Assembly: GCF_905220365.1 (NCBI RefSeq)
Contig: NC_061140.1
Span: 10,542,501 to 10,606,500 of the forward strand
DNA from: Vanessa cardui
Taxonomy: Eukaryota > Arthropoda > Insecta > Lepidoptera > Nymphalidae
DNA: 64,000 bases
Direction: 5' to 3'
Shown: positions 47,504 through 59,254 of the stretch, piece by piece
Layout: every line of letters starts with the position of its first letter
Position numbering within the stretch: the first letter of the stretch is position 1
Program-made: the position numbers and the translations under genes
Notes under the pieces: model-generated
The model's input: only the letters and a program-made list of their open reading frames with translations
Database searches by the model: none
Told to the model about the DNA's origin: nothing

Positions 47504-47569
47504 CCTATGAGGCACTGGCAATATGTTTTTTTATGTTTAATATACAGTATGTATGTTTAATTACCAATG

Positions 47570-47648
47570 TTTTTGGCACGGGCATTGGTGACCACTAATT
47601 ATTATCAGGTGGCCCATTTTCTAAATTGCCTACCTATTCTATAAAAAA
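47570..47648 (+). mobile_element. Family A 3' end fragment
   Basis: ggtgaccactaattattatc, aggtggcccatttt and ttctataaaaaa match the end of family A. Confidence 0.55.
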
Positions 47649-48330
47649 GCTGGCTCTGGCTGGTCTCCTGAATTCGGTCAGGTAAAATTGCTGATATCAA
47701 TGTGTAAAATAATTTTTATAACAAACATGGCTACCCACATATGACATCAACATCGAAACAATCCGTATGTTCAATATTTTCAATCAAAAGTATGCGTAGC
47801 GATGACTTCAAATTGAATTCATTTCGGTGCGGAAACGCCGCCATATTGCGGACGCCATTTTAATTGCGAGCCATGTATTCGCGAATTATATCGAACTCGG
47901 TGGAATATCAATTGTCAAGGACGCGCAAGGGACTTTCGTCTATGTTACATATTTGATATGGTTTAGAATAGCTTGCATTTTGACTGATAAAATGTCGTGT
48001 ACCATTGAACAGTTACATATCAGCGGTCTCACGAGAATTACCGATTTGCTTGTTACATGCGAATATTTGTTTACGTCATTAAGGTATTCCATTATTATTT
48101 TAAGTACTGAATTTTCTTTTATTCTTCGAGAACAACCAAATACGATTCATTGTAAAGTTCACGGTATTGGTTACGGATTTTATATTAAGTTTTCATCTTT
48201 ATTTGGGTGCTGGGGAGATTGAGTTATTGTCAAACATAACATTTTGCTAGTAATTTAAACCAATGTATAAATAAAATTAGTTAAAGATCATTATTAAGTT
48301 CATCGTATCTCAATGGAATTTAATTTTTAC
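47649..48330. other. Unsupported 131-codon frame with CG-rich start
   Basis: The frame 47827-48222 begins in a CG-richer patch with the words gccgccatattg and gacgccatttta, which resemble YY1-type sites found near some promoters. The protein itself is unrecognised and hydrophobic in an irregular way. It could be a promoter region or nothing. Confidence 0.2.
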
Positions 48331-48628
48331 TTCGTGGTAGGGCTTTGTGCAAGCCCGTCTGGGTAGGTTCTCATCAGTTATTCTACCACCAAATAACAGT
48401 AATCAGTATTGTTGTGTTCCAGTTTGAAGGGTGAGTGAGCCAGTGTAACTACAGGCACAAGGGACATAACATCTTAGTTCCAAGGTTCATCATCCATCAA
48501 AGGTTGGTGGCACATTGACGATGTAAGGAATAGTTAATATTTCTTACAGATTAATTGTCTATGGGTGATGGTAACCACTTACTATCAGGTGGGCTATATG
48601 CTCATCCACTAGCCCATACCATAAAAAA
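48331..48628 (+). mobile_element. Family A element, near full length
   Basis: Complete order, with a small insertion (catcatccatcaaagg) near 48487-48502 and a small deletion near 48367. Confidence 0.9.
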
Positions 48629-49952
48629 TTCAAATATTTTGAGTGTATTAGCTAAATGTAAAACTTAAGTAATCATTGCAGCGTCAAACTTAGGCATCAC
48701 ATCGTCTCATAATTCAAGCATTTTGAGTGACGTGTATCAGTGGATCTGATCTGAGTGAGTTCTTACGGAATAGTACCCTTGCATTCCAGTGGGAATTTGA
48801 ACAGTGAAAAACCGATAACAAAATTAATTCAATAAAAAAAGAAGTTGAGTCTAAATGTGTCGTGGGACATACGCTTGTATATAAGTTGTTTTCGCTACAT
48901 GTTTTGTATTAAATAAGAGGCATAATGGAATTAATGAACAGCGCTTAGGAATATTTAAATAAGTCAATGGTCCATACTATAATTATAGTCCTTAGTTCAA
49001 TCAAGAAAACTGACCAAGATATAATATATAAATGGTCTGGAAGAGATCGCTGTGTAGCGCCAAAAGGTCGCCAAAATTGTACGCCTCTTCTAATTAGGCT
49101 GGATCAATGTATATTTATTTATTTTCTCTGTGTGGTGTACAATAAAATATAAAGTTAATATAAATTGTTTGATCTCTTGTTTTATTAAGTATTTCACTTG
49201 TTTCCTTTCGGAAATAAAAAGGTGGATTACTTGGCTCCGTGCATTTCACTCTTTTGTCGTGCGGCGACATGTCTCAACAAAAACTTTATTTACGACCGAT
49301 TGAAATAGATTTATAGTAAGCAAATGTTTGGTTTTATAAAGTCTATAAAATAGTATATATCTATATTATAATTTAAATGATTTCTATACTATGATATATT
49401 TCAATGCTTCCAGCATTCTTACCGCCATTGCACGCAGTCATAAAGTATACAGTTACTATTTTTAACTCATATTGTATGCATAACAAACCTAAATATAAGT
49501 AAACTATGATATATCTATAACGTCCAAATTCAATTCATTTTATAAATATTAATCATGAATTCCAATACAATTAAACTTGAAATATTCACTGATCAAGGAA
49601 ATAAATTAAATAATTTATGAATTGCATAAAATTATTAAGTGATAAAACATTAGGTAAAATTAGTAAGCTTACTACTTAAATACTAACTCATATTTTCTAT
49701 AGAAATGTAAACACAAATAGTTTTATTTAAATTATAATCACAATGTTGGTCCGCTACCGCAGCTGTGGAACGCAAAGTTGGTGTCCACAAACACAGTTGC
49801 TAAAAGCAAGCGAGCTGTTTTTAAATGAAAATAGAAGTTGTTAACAAAAAATAAATAATAATAACACTTTGAGTTAGTAGAAGCTAATGGCAGCTTGGGT
49901 GCTACTGATCATAATCATGAAAATTGTTGTGTTAAATTTGTATTTAATCTTA
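48629..49952. other. AT-rich stretch, no gene seen
   Basis: The plus frame 48967-49152 has no recognisable motif. Confidence 0.45.
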
Positions 49953-50240
49953 CTAGCGATCCGCCCTGGCTTCGTACCGATACAATACTGTTAAATACAC
50001 TACAGAATATACAAAGATCATAGATTTTTGTCATTAGACGATAGAAATTGTTTTTTCACGACATATCTTCAGTGTTTCTCCAATATATTGTGCATGTGTT
50101 ATACATATAAACATTCCTCTTGAATCAATCTATGTATTGACAAAAACTGCATCAAAATCCGTTGTGTAATTTTAAAGATCTAAGAATACAAAAGGATAGA
50201 AGAAGTAAGCGACTTTGTGTTATACTACGTAAAGATTAGA
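49953..50240 (-). mobile_element. Helitron-like element (second type)
   Basis: Left end ctagcgatccgccctggctt, right part aagcgactttgtgttatact. On the minus strand it begins with TC and ends CTAG after a GC-rich segment. Sister copies: 43512-43930 and 55379-55643. Confidence 0.6.
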
Positions 50241-50527
50241 AAGTATTTTTACATCGAGGAGTACGTAGAAAAATGTATAATTAATTATTCCTTTGACTGA
50301 AGTACCTACCTTGTATAATTCCTTTACTTCGCAAGAATACTAAACACTTATACGAAATTACAACAAAAAATATTTTGTTGGAGGAGAAAATAATACATTA
50401 TTCATGACTAATGTTTTTTAATGAATCTCGTTGATTATGTACTTATCGGCTTCCTTTGTTAATAAATGTTTCGAGTCTAATATAATTGAGATGACACGCT
50501 GATTTAATGCCGTTTGCTGTCACGGCA

Positions 50528-50884
50528 GAGATGGCCCAGTGGTTCGAACACGTGCATCTTAACCGATGATTTCGGGTTCAAATCCAGGCAAGAACCATGG
50601 AATATTCATAAACTTAATTTGTTTTTATAATTCATATCGTGCTCGGCGGTGAAGAAAAACATCGAGAGGAAACCTGCATGTGTCTAATTTCGTTGAAATT
50701 CTGCCACATTCCACCAACCCGCATTGGTGGTGGAATATTTTCCAAACACTCTCCTTAATGGGAGAGGAGGCCTTAGCCCAGCAGTGGGAAATTTACAGGC
50801 AGTTACTTTACTTTACTTTACAATTTCCAATACAAATAAACCAACCCTTCTTCTCGTACTTTACTTACTTACTCTTTTTTTCCG
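50528..50884 (+). mobile_element. Family B SINE with ACTTT tail and extra 3' segment
   Basis: The 9-bp duplication gtcacggca (50519-50527 and 50885-50893) places the ends. Box A-like tggcccagtgg and box B-like gggttcaaatcc are present. After the ACTTT repeats (50804-50820) comes a 38-bp segment identical in reverse to 35602-35639, then more ACTTT-like repeats. The two plus frames at 50680-50922 are readings of this copy. Confidence 0.88.
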
Positions 50885-51018
50885 GTCACGGCACAGCCAT
50901 TCTTATCTCTAATGTGCGCTAACAGATTTAAAAAATATTAATCTCAATATAATAAATCCGTTATATTTTTAATTATATCTTTCGACTGCCTTTGACTCAT
51001 GCTTTCTTTATGTGATAG

Positions 51019-51160
51019 GTTTCGAACGAGCTGGAGGCTGAGATGATGGAAAGTGACGACGACCGTCCATAGACATCTGCAACACTGGGGGGCTTGCAAG
51101 TGCATTGCTGGCTGTTGAGGAAGGATTACGCTAGGTTCCCAAGTTGCATCGTTGCTTAAT
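51019..51160 (+). mobile_element. Dispersed repeat fragment, or terminal exon-like sequence
   Basis: acatctgcaacactgggggg and gcttgcaagtgcattgctgg resemble a repeat I know from lepidopteran DNA. The left part reads VSNELEAEMMESDDDRP then TAG, directly after an acceptor-like tatgtgatag. The repeat reading is preferred because the resemblance spans the stop codon. Confidence 0.4.
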
Positions 51161-51293
51161 AATAAATAGTTATGCTATGTTTATTGTAAATCACCGCTAG
51201 ATCTAGATAGTTCTGTACCACATCAACTTCTATACTGTTCACCCCATCGCTAAGACTATTAATACACAGACCGTCATGCCTTATTTTATATAA

Positions 51294-51400
51294 TCTTTAC
51301 TAATGTTGTAAATGAGAAAGTAACTCTGTCTGTATCGTTTTCACAACCAGATCACCACACAGAATTTGAATAAATTTAAATAAGCCTGAACTCCGAGAAA
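51294..51400 (+). mobile_element. Helitron-like 5' end fragment
   Basis: TCTTTACTAATGTTGTAAAT then gagaaagtaactctgtctgt is the 5' end pattern, here truncated by or next to the family A copy that follows. Confidence 0.5.
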
Positions 51401-51407
51401 GGACATA

Positions 51408-51699
51408 CTTGGTGGTAGGGCTTTGTGCAAGCCCGCCTGGGTAGGTACCACTCACTCATCAGATATTTTACTGCTAAACAACAGTACGCACTATTGTTGT
51501 GTTCCGATTTGAGAGGTGAGTGAGCCAGTGTAACTAAGGACACAAGAGATATAGCATCTTAGTTCCCAAGGTTAGTGGCGCATTGACGATGTAAGGAATA
51601 GTTAATACTTCTTACAGCGTCATTGTCTATGGGTGATGGTTACCACGTACCATCAGGTGGCCCATATGCTCGTCCGCCAGTCTATTCCATAAAAAAAAT
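51408..51699 (+). mobile_element. Family A element, near full length
   Basis: Complete order from cttggtggtagggctttgtg to the tattccataaaaaaaa end, little diverged. Confidence 0.92.
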
Positions 51700-52027
51700 A
51701 GATTTTCTTATGCCAAATAGACGACTAAAGCCTAAAACACCTACTAAGTCACGGACGACCATTGCTTTGTACACTGTATAACATTATATTAATGTAATAC
51801 AGTGACAATATAAGTGAATTTAATTGTTTACTTAATGGGCTTCGGCTGTGTTATATCAAGCCAGATTGTTTCTACAATATCACGTAGGCTAATACACGGA
51901 GCACATTAATCGATGTACTTGAGATAACAACATCAATTCCATTTGAATGGTAATCAAAATAGCCCTTAACATAGAATAATAGAATCGTATGTATTTTCGT
52001 AACGGCCCATTTTGTTAATTATAAATT

Positions 52028-52203
52028 AATGAAACTAATGGACATCTGGTCCATTAGATGGTAAGTGGTCATCACTATCCTTGAGCCTACTATCGGACCG
52101 TAAAAAATATTTACCATTCCATTCATCAACAATGCACAAACTTAGAAACTAAGATGTTATATCCTTTGTGTACGTATGTATGTATCACTCACCCTTCAAA
52201 CCG
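52028..52203 (-). mobile_element. Family A fragment, diverged
   Basis: tagatggtaagtggtcatca, aactaagatgttatatcc, tgtgtacgtatg and actcacccttcaaaccg keep the minus-strand order. Confidence 0.65.
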
Positions 52204-52490
52204 TCCGTTCTCTAATGCCAAAAAAGGTAATCATCTAATATGTTTATTGCTTATTGTAGATTTACTTGGGCTTTGTTCGATTCAGGTAAAAGTACTGTCA
52301 AGAGCCCATCTGTATAAAGAATATTTTGATTTAAGGAATCATCCACACAGTTATTCGTACAAACAGCTATTGCTGTATTTTGGACACAAAAGCACGCAAG
52401 AGAGTAAGGTCAGTTTGTTTATTGTGTTCCGGTTTCGGGTGAGACAGTGTGACCAGGCCTGGAATACAACATGTATCAACAATGTCTATT

Positions 52491-52788
52491 AATTAACATA
52501 AGAATTAATAGCATTTAATGCTTAAATATATACAAATATGAACTAAAACTAGTTACTGTATAAATCTTGACCGCGTGGAATGGTGGCAAGAATGCTAGCA
52601 GCGTTTCCCCGTTGAATCGCAATTCCGATCCTCTGGGCAAAAAACGAACCAGCACTCCTGTCACCAGTGGAGGCAATGAGGCGAGGTGTTATACTTTTCA
52701 TGAAGCTTTTTGCACCACTACTCCAAGGGCCAAGCGTTTTGACCGCAAATGGAACAAAAAAGTAATTTGACAATAAAAAGTAATTTAT
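52491..52788 (-). mobile_element. 5'-truncated LINE, family H, copy 2, frame open
   Basis: Perfect 12-bp duplication acaatgtctatt (52479-52490 and 52789-52800). The minus frame 52773-52549 is open and reads FFVPFAVKTLGPWSSGAK, then GDRSAGSFFAQRIGIAIQRG and NAASILATIPRG. I associate this type of C-terminus with reverse-transcriptase-bearing non-LTR elements in animals; the exact clade is uncertain. Only about 70 codons remain. Copy 1 at 16696-16962 carries the same segment with a broken frame. Confidence 0.82.
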
Positions 52789-52800
52789 ACAATGTCTATT

Positions 52801-53261
52801 TAAGGAATATTGGAATTACGAAATGTCAGCTATTATGAAACGCTGATGAGTCATCAGCCAATCGGTCTTCCTAATTAAAGCAGCATGCCCATACATTCCA
52901 AGCAATTCATTAAATATATGAAATTCCTACATTTAAATTCGTTAAAAATTTCAAACTTAAGTGTAAAACCAAAACGATTCCCTAACAAAACTTTTGCGCA
53001 TGGGAAGTGCACAGCATACCAAAATTATAGGGTTTAGCAAACAAAAGAGGTTTGTTAATGAATGTATCTTTGACCTTTTTAAGGGTTAAAAGGTCCTATA
53101 CCAAATAAACAGAGGGTTTTACAAATTTCGCAATGTTACTGGAAATAACTAATGTACTTGATGCATTTTTGTCAGCAACTATGTTCAACTACCCACATAT
53201 TGTCTTTATGATGACGTCCGAAAAGTATATCGAATATAAGATAAGCTATCCTATGTAAAAT
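52801..53261. other. AT-rich spacer, no gene seen
   Basis: Nothing recognisable. Confidence 0.4.
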
Positions 53262-53530
53262 AAAATTGGAGTGTATGTTTGTAATATTAAAATAGCTCTC
53301 TTCTACTCAATGCATATTTATGTATACACGGTACATATACCAAAATAACATTCTTTACAATTTTTGTCTGTCTGTCTATTTGTTCCGGCTAATCTCTGGA
53401 ACGGATGAGCCAATTTTGACGGGACTTTCACGGGCAGATAACTGATATAATAAGGAGTAGTTTAGGCTAGAAAAATAGATTTTTTTGTTAAATCCCAACG
53501 CGTACAAGTTAGCGGGCACAGCTGGTCATG
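53262..53530 (+). mobile_element. Family E repeat (Helitron-like)
   Basis: Order: attggagtgtatgtttgtaa, ctactcaatgcatatttatg, acacggtacatataccaaa, tgtctgtctgtctatttg, gccaattttgacgggac, agcgggcacagctggt. The end resembles the hairpin plus CACAGCTAGT end of lepidopteran Helitrons, with CTAG changed to CTGG. Confidence 0.6.
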
Positions 53531-53934
53531 TCACGAATGTCATTCTAACAAAAAAATATAGCTAAATTCCTTTAGAGATGATGAGAGAGATGCATAGCAG
53601 GAGAGGAATTTTGGAAATTTCAACTTCAAAAGGGGAAATCGAAGTTCCAAATTTTGTATTAAGTTAACCCTTACGAATCCCGTATAGACAGCTAGTATGC
53701 TGCATTGAACTACAATTTTTATTTGAAGTGGTCAAGAATATTTTACATAAAATCTCGAAAAATCATACTACAAAATAAGCATGCAAATAGGTCCCCTGGT
53801 AGTATTTCGTTACCATAATATCGTAAACGTGTCACAGAGCATGAGATCTGATCACACATCCCTTGTGCTTTACACTGATTCACTCACTTTACAAAACCGA
53901 ATATTGACTTGAATTGCTCAATAATTCTTATAAT
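53531..53934. other. No gene; small family A scrap at 53845-53900
   Basis: atcccttgtgctttacactg and attcactcactttacaaaac at 53860-53900 match the middle of family A in minus orientation. The rest is anonymous. Confidence 0.4.
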
Positions 53935-54045
53935 AAAATTGGGGTGTCTGTTCTTCATATTAAAATAATCGATTTTGACTAAATGCATATGTATGTATAC
54001 ACGGTACATATTTGGTATAAATGTATAAAGTTATATGAAATATCC
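53935..54045 (+). mobile_element. Family E repeat, 5' part only
   Basis: ataaaattggggtgtctgtt to acacggtacatatttgg matches the 5' part of the copies on either side. Three family E pieces in the same orientation lie within about 1 kb. Confidence 0.6.
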
Positions 54046-54057
54046 ACATCATAATAT

Positions 54058-54336
54058 ATCTGTACATAAAATAAAATTGGAGTGTATCTCTGTAATATTA
54101 AAATATTTCCTTTTTATTACATGTATATTTATGTAATCAAAAAATTACATTTATTACAATTTTTGTCCATCGTCTGTCTGTTTGTTTGTTTCGGATAATA
54201 TCTGAAACTGCTGGACCGATTTTGACGAGACTTTCATTGGCAGAAAGCTGATGCAATCAGGGGTAACTTAGGCTGCAACAACAATATTTTTGTTAAAATA
54301 AAAAGCTCAGTAACGGCCACTGCTAGTGTAGCACAT
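54058..54336 (+). mobile_element. Family E repeat (Helitron-like)
   Basis: Same order as 53262-53530, ending acggccactgctagtgta, which retains CTAGT. Confidence 0.6.
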
Positions 54337-54870
54337 ATAATGATTATTTAAAATAAGCTAGCGTTCATTTTATCGAAATACTAGGCATTATTATTTATTA
54401 GTACCCATATAACATATATAGATCTGATAGCTAGTGACCACGCTACTGAAATATAAAATGATATTATCGTGTTTAAAAATGGAAAATATATATATCGGGA
54501 AACTTCAATGTGAGGTACAAATATTTATGCAGGATTAAATGTAAAAATAAATAAAAACGAAAAAAGAATCGGGATAGTTGGCTTAAAATTGGAAAACAGT
54601 TTAATTTATGCGTAACTTCTTATTTTATTTATCAAGTTCGGCGTGTGATTGACAACATACGAATGGGTCCTTTGAATTAATCTCGTTTCATGTATTTCAT
54701 TTTGTTTTTGGAACAAAATTTCATTTTATTCTCTTAGTCCACTCATGTTATCCATTGTTCTATTGTGAACTATATTTTGTTTTATGATTATTTTGTAGGC
54801 TGAAAAACCCTCTGAATTACTAAATAGTTTATTACATAACAAAGCGTCTAATACTTAAAAACAAAATACA
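54337..54870. other. AT-rich spacer, no gene seen
   Basis: Nothing recognisable. Confidence 0.4.
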
Positions 54871-55050
54871 TTTTTTTATGGTATAGGTTGGCGGACGATC
54901 ATATGGGACACGTGATGGTAAGTGGTCACCATCACCCATAGACAATGACGCTGTAAGAAATATTAACTATTCTTTACATCGTCAATGTGTCACCTTGGAA
55001 ACTAAGATGTTATGTCCCTTGTGCCTGTAGTTACACTGGCTCACTCACTG
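54871..55050 (-). mobile_element. Family A copy, half length
   Basis: Starts at the poly-T end and runs in minus orientation to ctcactcac, where the match stops abruptly. The missing half is the 5' part, as expected of a truncated retroposon. Confidence 0.88.
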
Positions 55051-55099
55051 GCAAATTTCTAAAGAATTTGTAAGAGTTCTTATAGAATCATAAACATAA

Positions 55100-55193
55100 G
55101 AAATGACATGATTTTTCAATGGTACTTGCACGGACTTGAACCCAAAATATTTGTTAAGATTGACGTATCCTAATTACTCGGGCATGACGGCTC
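55100..55193 (-). mobile_element. Family B tRNA-like end, diverged
   Basis: atggtacttgcacggacttg, acccaaaatatttgttaaga and actcgggcatgacggctc follow the minus-strand tRNA-like part. Confidence 0.5.
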
Positions 55194-55378
55194 TCGAATT
55201 TATGGGGCTCATAATATTATGTTATACTTTTTTCGGAGTAGCAATTAGCGCGTTATCTAACGATTGTTAAGACCCATTATGGTAAACGAACTTCGTTTTC
55301 TTAGAGTTATCGTATAATATATTTGTAATTATAATTTTATGCCTTAGAATTATTTTTATTTACTTATTATGATCCTTA

Positions 55379-55643
55379 CTAGCGACCCGCCCCGGCTTTG
55401 CAATAGTGATAGTAAATATACTAAAGATTGTATTCATTTACGACATCACATTAGAAAATTATAAAATTGTCAGTTTTTGTTAACTATATTGTTCATGTAT
55501 ATTACACACAAAAACGATCCTCTGGAAACATACCATCTATTAAAAAAAAACTACATCAAAATCCGTTGCGTAGTTTTAAAAATTTAAGCATACATAAGAA
55601 TATAAGGACAGTGTAAGCGACTTTGTTTTATACTACGTAGTGA
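55379..55643 (-). mobile_element. Helitron-like element (second type)
   Basis: Left end ctagcgacccgccccggctt, right part gttgcgtagttttaaaaat and aagcgactttgttttatact. The ends mirror those of 49953-50240. Confidence 0.6.
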
Positions 55644-55704
55644 TTATACCTGCTTATTTTATTTTTATTATTACAAATTGTTTAATTAAATATTTAATGT
55701 AAAG

Positions 55705-55955
55705 TACGCGGGTGGGGAAATGGACCTAACAAACAGTAAGGAGTCACCAGTCATCACCACCCAAAGACATAGATGCTGTATAAAAATATAAGGCATCCTC
55801 TAGATCAACAAAATACTTCTATTATTGGAAGATAAGATTTTATGTTTGATTGTGCCTAATAACTTATTCTCTTTTCAAATCTGAATACTATCATATTAAG
55901 TATTGTTGTTTGGTGGTAGAATTAATGAGGAATTGATGGTACCATATACAAAGTT
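55705..55955 (-). mobile_element. Degraded family A copy
   Basis: agtcatcaccacccaaagac, gatgctgtataaaaata, tgattgtgcctaataactta and tattgttgtttggtggtaga keep the minus-strand order. Confidence 0.5.
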
Positions 55956-57170
55956 ACAAAATAGAATAGAATAAGTCTTGGTAAGATAGAAAGAACGGAC
56001 TGTTGAATGAATATAATATAAATAAAAATTTTTCCAAAAAGAAAAACCGACTTCAAACAAAACACTGTTTTAAAACAAATAAATATGCACTAAAAAGTAA
56101 TAAAAATAATTGCGTATTCAACATATTTTTAGAGTCCTCCTAAGTAAAATGAAATGAAAAATATTAGATTACTTAAAAGTCGATTTAAGATTATATAATG
56201 TAGTTATAGTTATTGTTATTGTTATATTTGGAGCCGGTTGTGTATATTTTTATAGGGATACCAAAAAAATAATAAGCAAAATCGGTCCACCCACTGAAAA
56301 GTTATGAGGTAACAAACATAAAAAAGATACAGGCGAATTGATAACCTCCTCCTTTTTTGAAGTCGGTTGAAAAGTATGAATTATTTAGCTGAGAAAAATA
56401 AATGTTGATTTACAAAATAAATGATAATTTTCGTGTTTTTACAAATGCGCTTTCATGGTCATCCGACCTTCCGATCCTTTATACGAGTGAAGTATGGCCA
56501 TAACTATGCTAGTTTATTGCAAAAGTTTGCACAATAACGATGATAGATGGAAGGAATACTTTACTAGCTATACATTTTTACTATTTCTAAATGAAACATT
56601 TATTTATTTTTGGAATAAATGAAATCTAGATTGTTCTTTGCCTTATTTAATTACTTATAAGGACAATTAAAATTTAAAAAGGTAGGTCATCTTTTATTAA
56701 AGAAAATGGTAATATTATAACAATTAATATCTGCATAATTTCTAAATTCCCATTTAGTGTATAAAATTACCCTTATATAAAGCAATATATATATATAGGT
56801 TAGGTTTTGATTTCGTATTGTATTACTCATATATCTATCTTTAGACAAACTAGAAAAATGATAAATTAATCGAACTAGTGCATACGTAGGCGGGAAGGCT
56901 ACACGAAACTAGAATAGAATAGTTGTTTTCATAGATTTTGAGCTCGACGTACCTATTTGTTTTTGTTCCCTTGTGGTAAGAACGAGATAGCATAATTAAA
57001 ACGGTCATCAATTTTCCTTGTCAGTGTGAAACATTTAAATTATTATTGGTTACATAAACGTAAATTAGGTTTTCTTTTTGTGTAATCAGTTAATGACAAA
57101 TAATTTATTTCACATTTTATTACATGCGAGGCATAACGTTGTAACTCAGTTAGCAAATAAATTTTTGAAG
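55956..57170. other. AT-rich stretch, no gene seen
   Basis: atcggtccacccactgaaaa and ctccttttttgaagtcggtt (56280-56370) read like an old repeat, not identified. Nothing coding. Confidence 0.4.
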
Positions 57171-57317
57171 TTGCATTTTTGACAAATGTTTAAAAAAGGT
57201 GATAACTCAAAAATGGTTAATTTTTGCACTATGCATATGAGGGTTAAAATTATTGCTAATAGTCACCCCTATCATCTCCTAACGGGAATAAGTCGAATTA
57301 CCAATAGCCCTGTATAT
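57171..57317 (-). mobile_element. Dispersed repeat J, second copy
   Basis: The reverse of 12204-12355 in the same internal order, ending tagccctgtata. The shared outer end tatacaggg marks one terminus of the family. Confidence 0.65.
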
Positions 57318-57899
57318 AAGATTTTTTCAAAATATTTCACGCGGTCTCTTATTAAGTTATAATTACAATTCCTTGCACGTATCGAATAATATATAAACAT
57401 ATGCAACATAATATTCATGCCATTTTATTTTTATAAGAAATATTATCGTGTGAACTAAGATAATGATTCACACTTAAAAATATCAAGATTACTTTTGAAG
57501 TAGACGACCGTTATTTTTCGAAAAGAATACATTCGATATTCAAAATCAAATGCAAGACCCCAGCACTAAATACGTAATCTAACAAAAATTTAAGCCGATA
57601 AAAGGTCTTATGAATTTGCAAATTCCTTAAAATTCCTTCCCCCGTAATAAATCAAATTAGGATTGGCAAAAGCAAATTGTCGACAGTTAGAAAGAATTCA
57701 AAATGAAGTTGACGCAGCCGAGAGCACGTATATAATCCATTTAATATAACTTTCAATACTTATTGTCCGTTCGTCCACTATTTTTTTCATTAATGTGTTT
57801 AAAAAAAGGCTTAATATAGAAATATTATTGAATTGAATTTATGCCTAACAACTGACGCCGAAAGCTTGAGTAGCCGCGGGTGAAACTGTCATTTACATA
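57318..57899. other. AT-rich spacer, no gene seen
   Basis: Nothing recognisable. Confidence 0.4.
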
Positions 57900-58075
57900 C
57901 TAGCTGTGTAGTACGCGTTGAAATTTAACAAAAAAAAAAATTATTACAGCCGTTTCAGAGATTAGCCGGAACAAACAGATAGACAGAGAGACAGAGTTCA
58001 AAGTTTCTTCTATTATACCCATGACATAATCTATGTGTGTGTATAACATGTGTATCTATATTTAAGCGATTATAA
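57900..58075 (-). mobile_element. Family E repeat (Helitron-like), minus
   Basis: Starts ctagctgtgtagtacgcg, then gccgtttcagagattagccg, gaacaaacagatagacagag. This is the reverse of 53262-53530 and keeps CTAG at the end. Confidence 0.55.
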
Positions 58076-58945
58076 AGAAAATTGTAAGTGGCTTTCTAAA
58101 TTTAATATAATTTGCTTAAAAGTGTATTATTCAAACCTTTACCTTATAATTAAAAAAAAAAATTGCCATTTTTCGTATACATTTTAGGTTTCTGTTTCGT
58201 TTGACTTCCGATTATAATTTAATAATAACACGATCACGTCTTTAGCTAATTAGTAGTTATAATAAATTCGTTCATTTTTATTTCATAAATATAAAAGTTG
58301 CCATAAAAGATAATTATACCTGTTACCCGTCTATATTCGGCTCCACCAAAATTGTAATTTGTACATAATTTTTTTTTTTTAATTTAGGCCTGAAATATAA
58401 TGTAATCGAAACGTCGATAAATTATTAGTTATACATACATTACATCAAATTAAAACATCGATAACAATTTGAGACAGTAGTCTTAATAAATACAAAATGA
58501 AAAATACTTCAAACGAAATAATTTTAATGAAAATAAAACTCAGGGCGAGCAATATAAAACGTCTAGTCCACAAATATAATGAAATAATGAGAAAGTCCCC
58601 ATTTTTCATAATTCGCCGCCCCCTGGTCGAGCCTTCATAATTTACTTTTGTTTCAATTGTTACAAGTTTAAGGAGAAAAAAGATTTATTCGACAGCCACC
58701 CAAAAGTTTTATTATGTTAAAAAAAAATGCTTCAACGTTTGATGGGTATTTTTGTCGGTTTTACGTAATCCTCGTTAATTTGTGATGCGTGAACGAACTG
58801 TTCTTATAATATACCGCTTGAGTAATTTCGTTTGAAATAATTAATTAATCATTTAAGTCAATAATAATAAAGTTGATTTTAATATGAACCTATAAAATTT
58901 CCAAAAATAAAAACTAATTAACCGTAGATTCAAAATACAGGAAGC
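58076..58945. other. AT-rich stretch, no gene seen
   Basis: Poly-T and poly-A runs only. Confidence 0.45.
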
Positions 58946-58957
58946 TAAGCATCCGAT

Positions 58958-59254
58958 ATCATAAGAAATGACATGGCCCAGTGGTTAGAACGCGAGCATC
59001 TTAACCGATGATTTCGGGTTCAAACCCAGACAAGCACTACTATATATATGTGCTTAATTTGTGTTTATAATTCATCTCATACTCGGCGGAGAAGGAAAAC
59101 ATCGTGAGGAAACCTGCATGTATCTAATTTCATCGAAATTCTGCCGCATGTGCATTCTGCGTGGTAGAATATTATGTTCCAAACCCTCTCCTTAATAGGA
59201 GAGGAGGCCTTAGCTCAACATTGGGAAATTTACAGGTTGTACTTTACTTTACTT
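58958..59254 (+). mobile_element. Family B SINE with ACTTT tail
   Basis: Perfect 12-bp target duplication taagcatccgat (58946-58957 and 59255-59266). Box A-like tggcccagtgg and box B-like gggttcaaaccc are intact. The tail is ACTTT repeats, unlike the TTG tails of 24761 and 33778. Confidence 0.95.

Noticed and set aside
47256..47521. Proline- and glycine-rich minus frames
   Set aside because: They fall in the 3' UTR of an R1-clade LINE fragment, read on the wrong strand.
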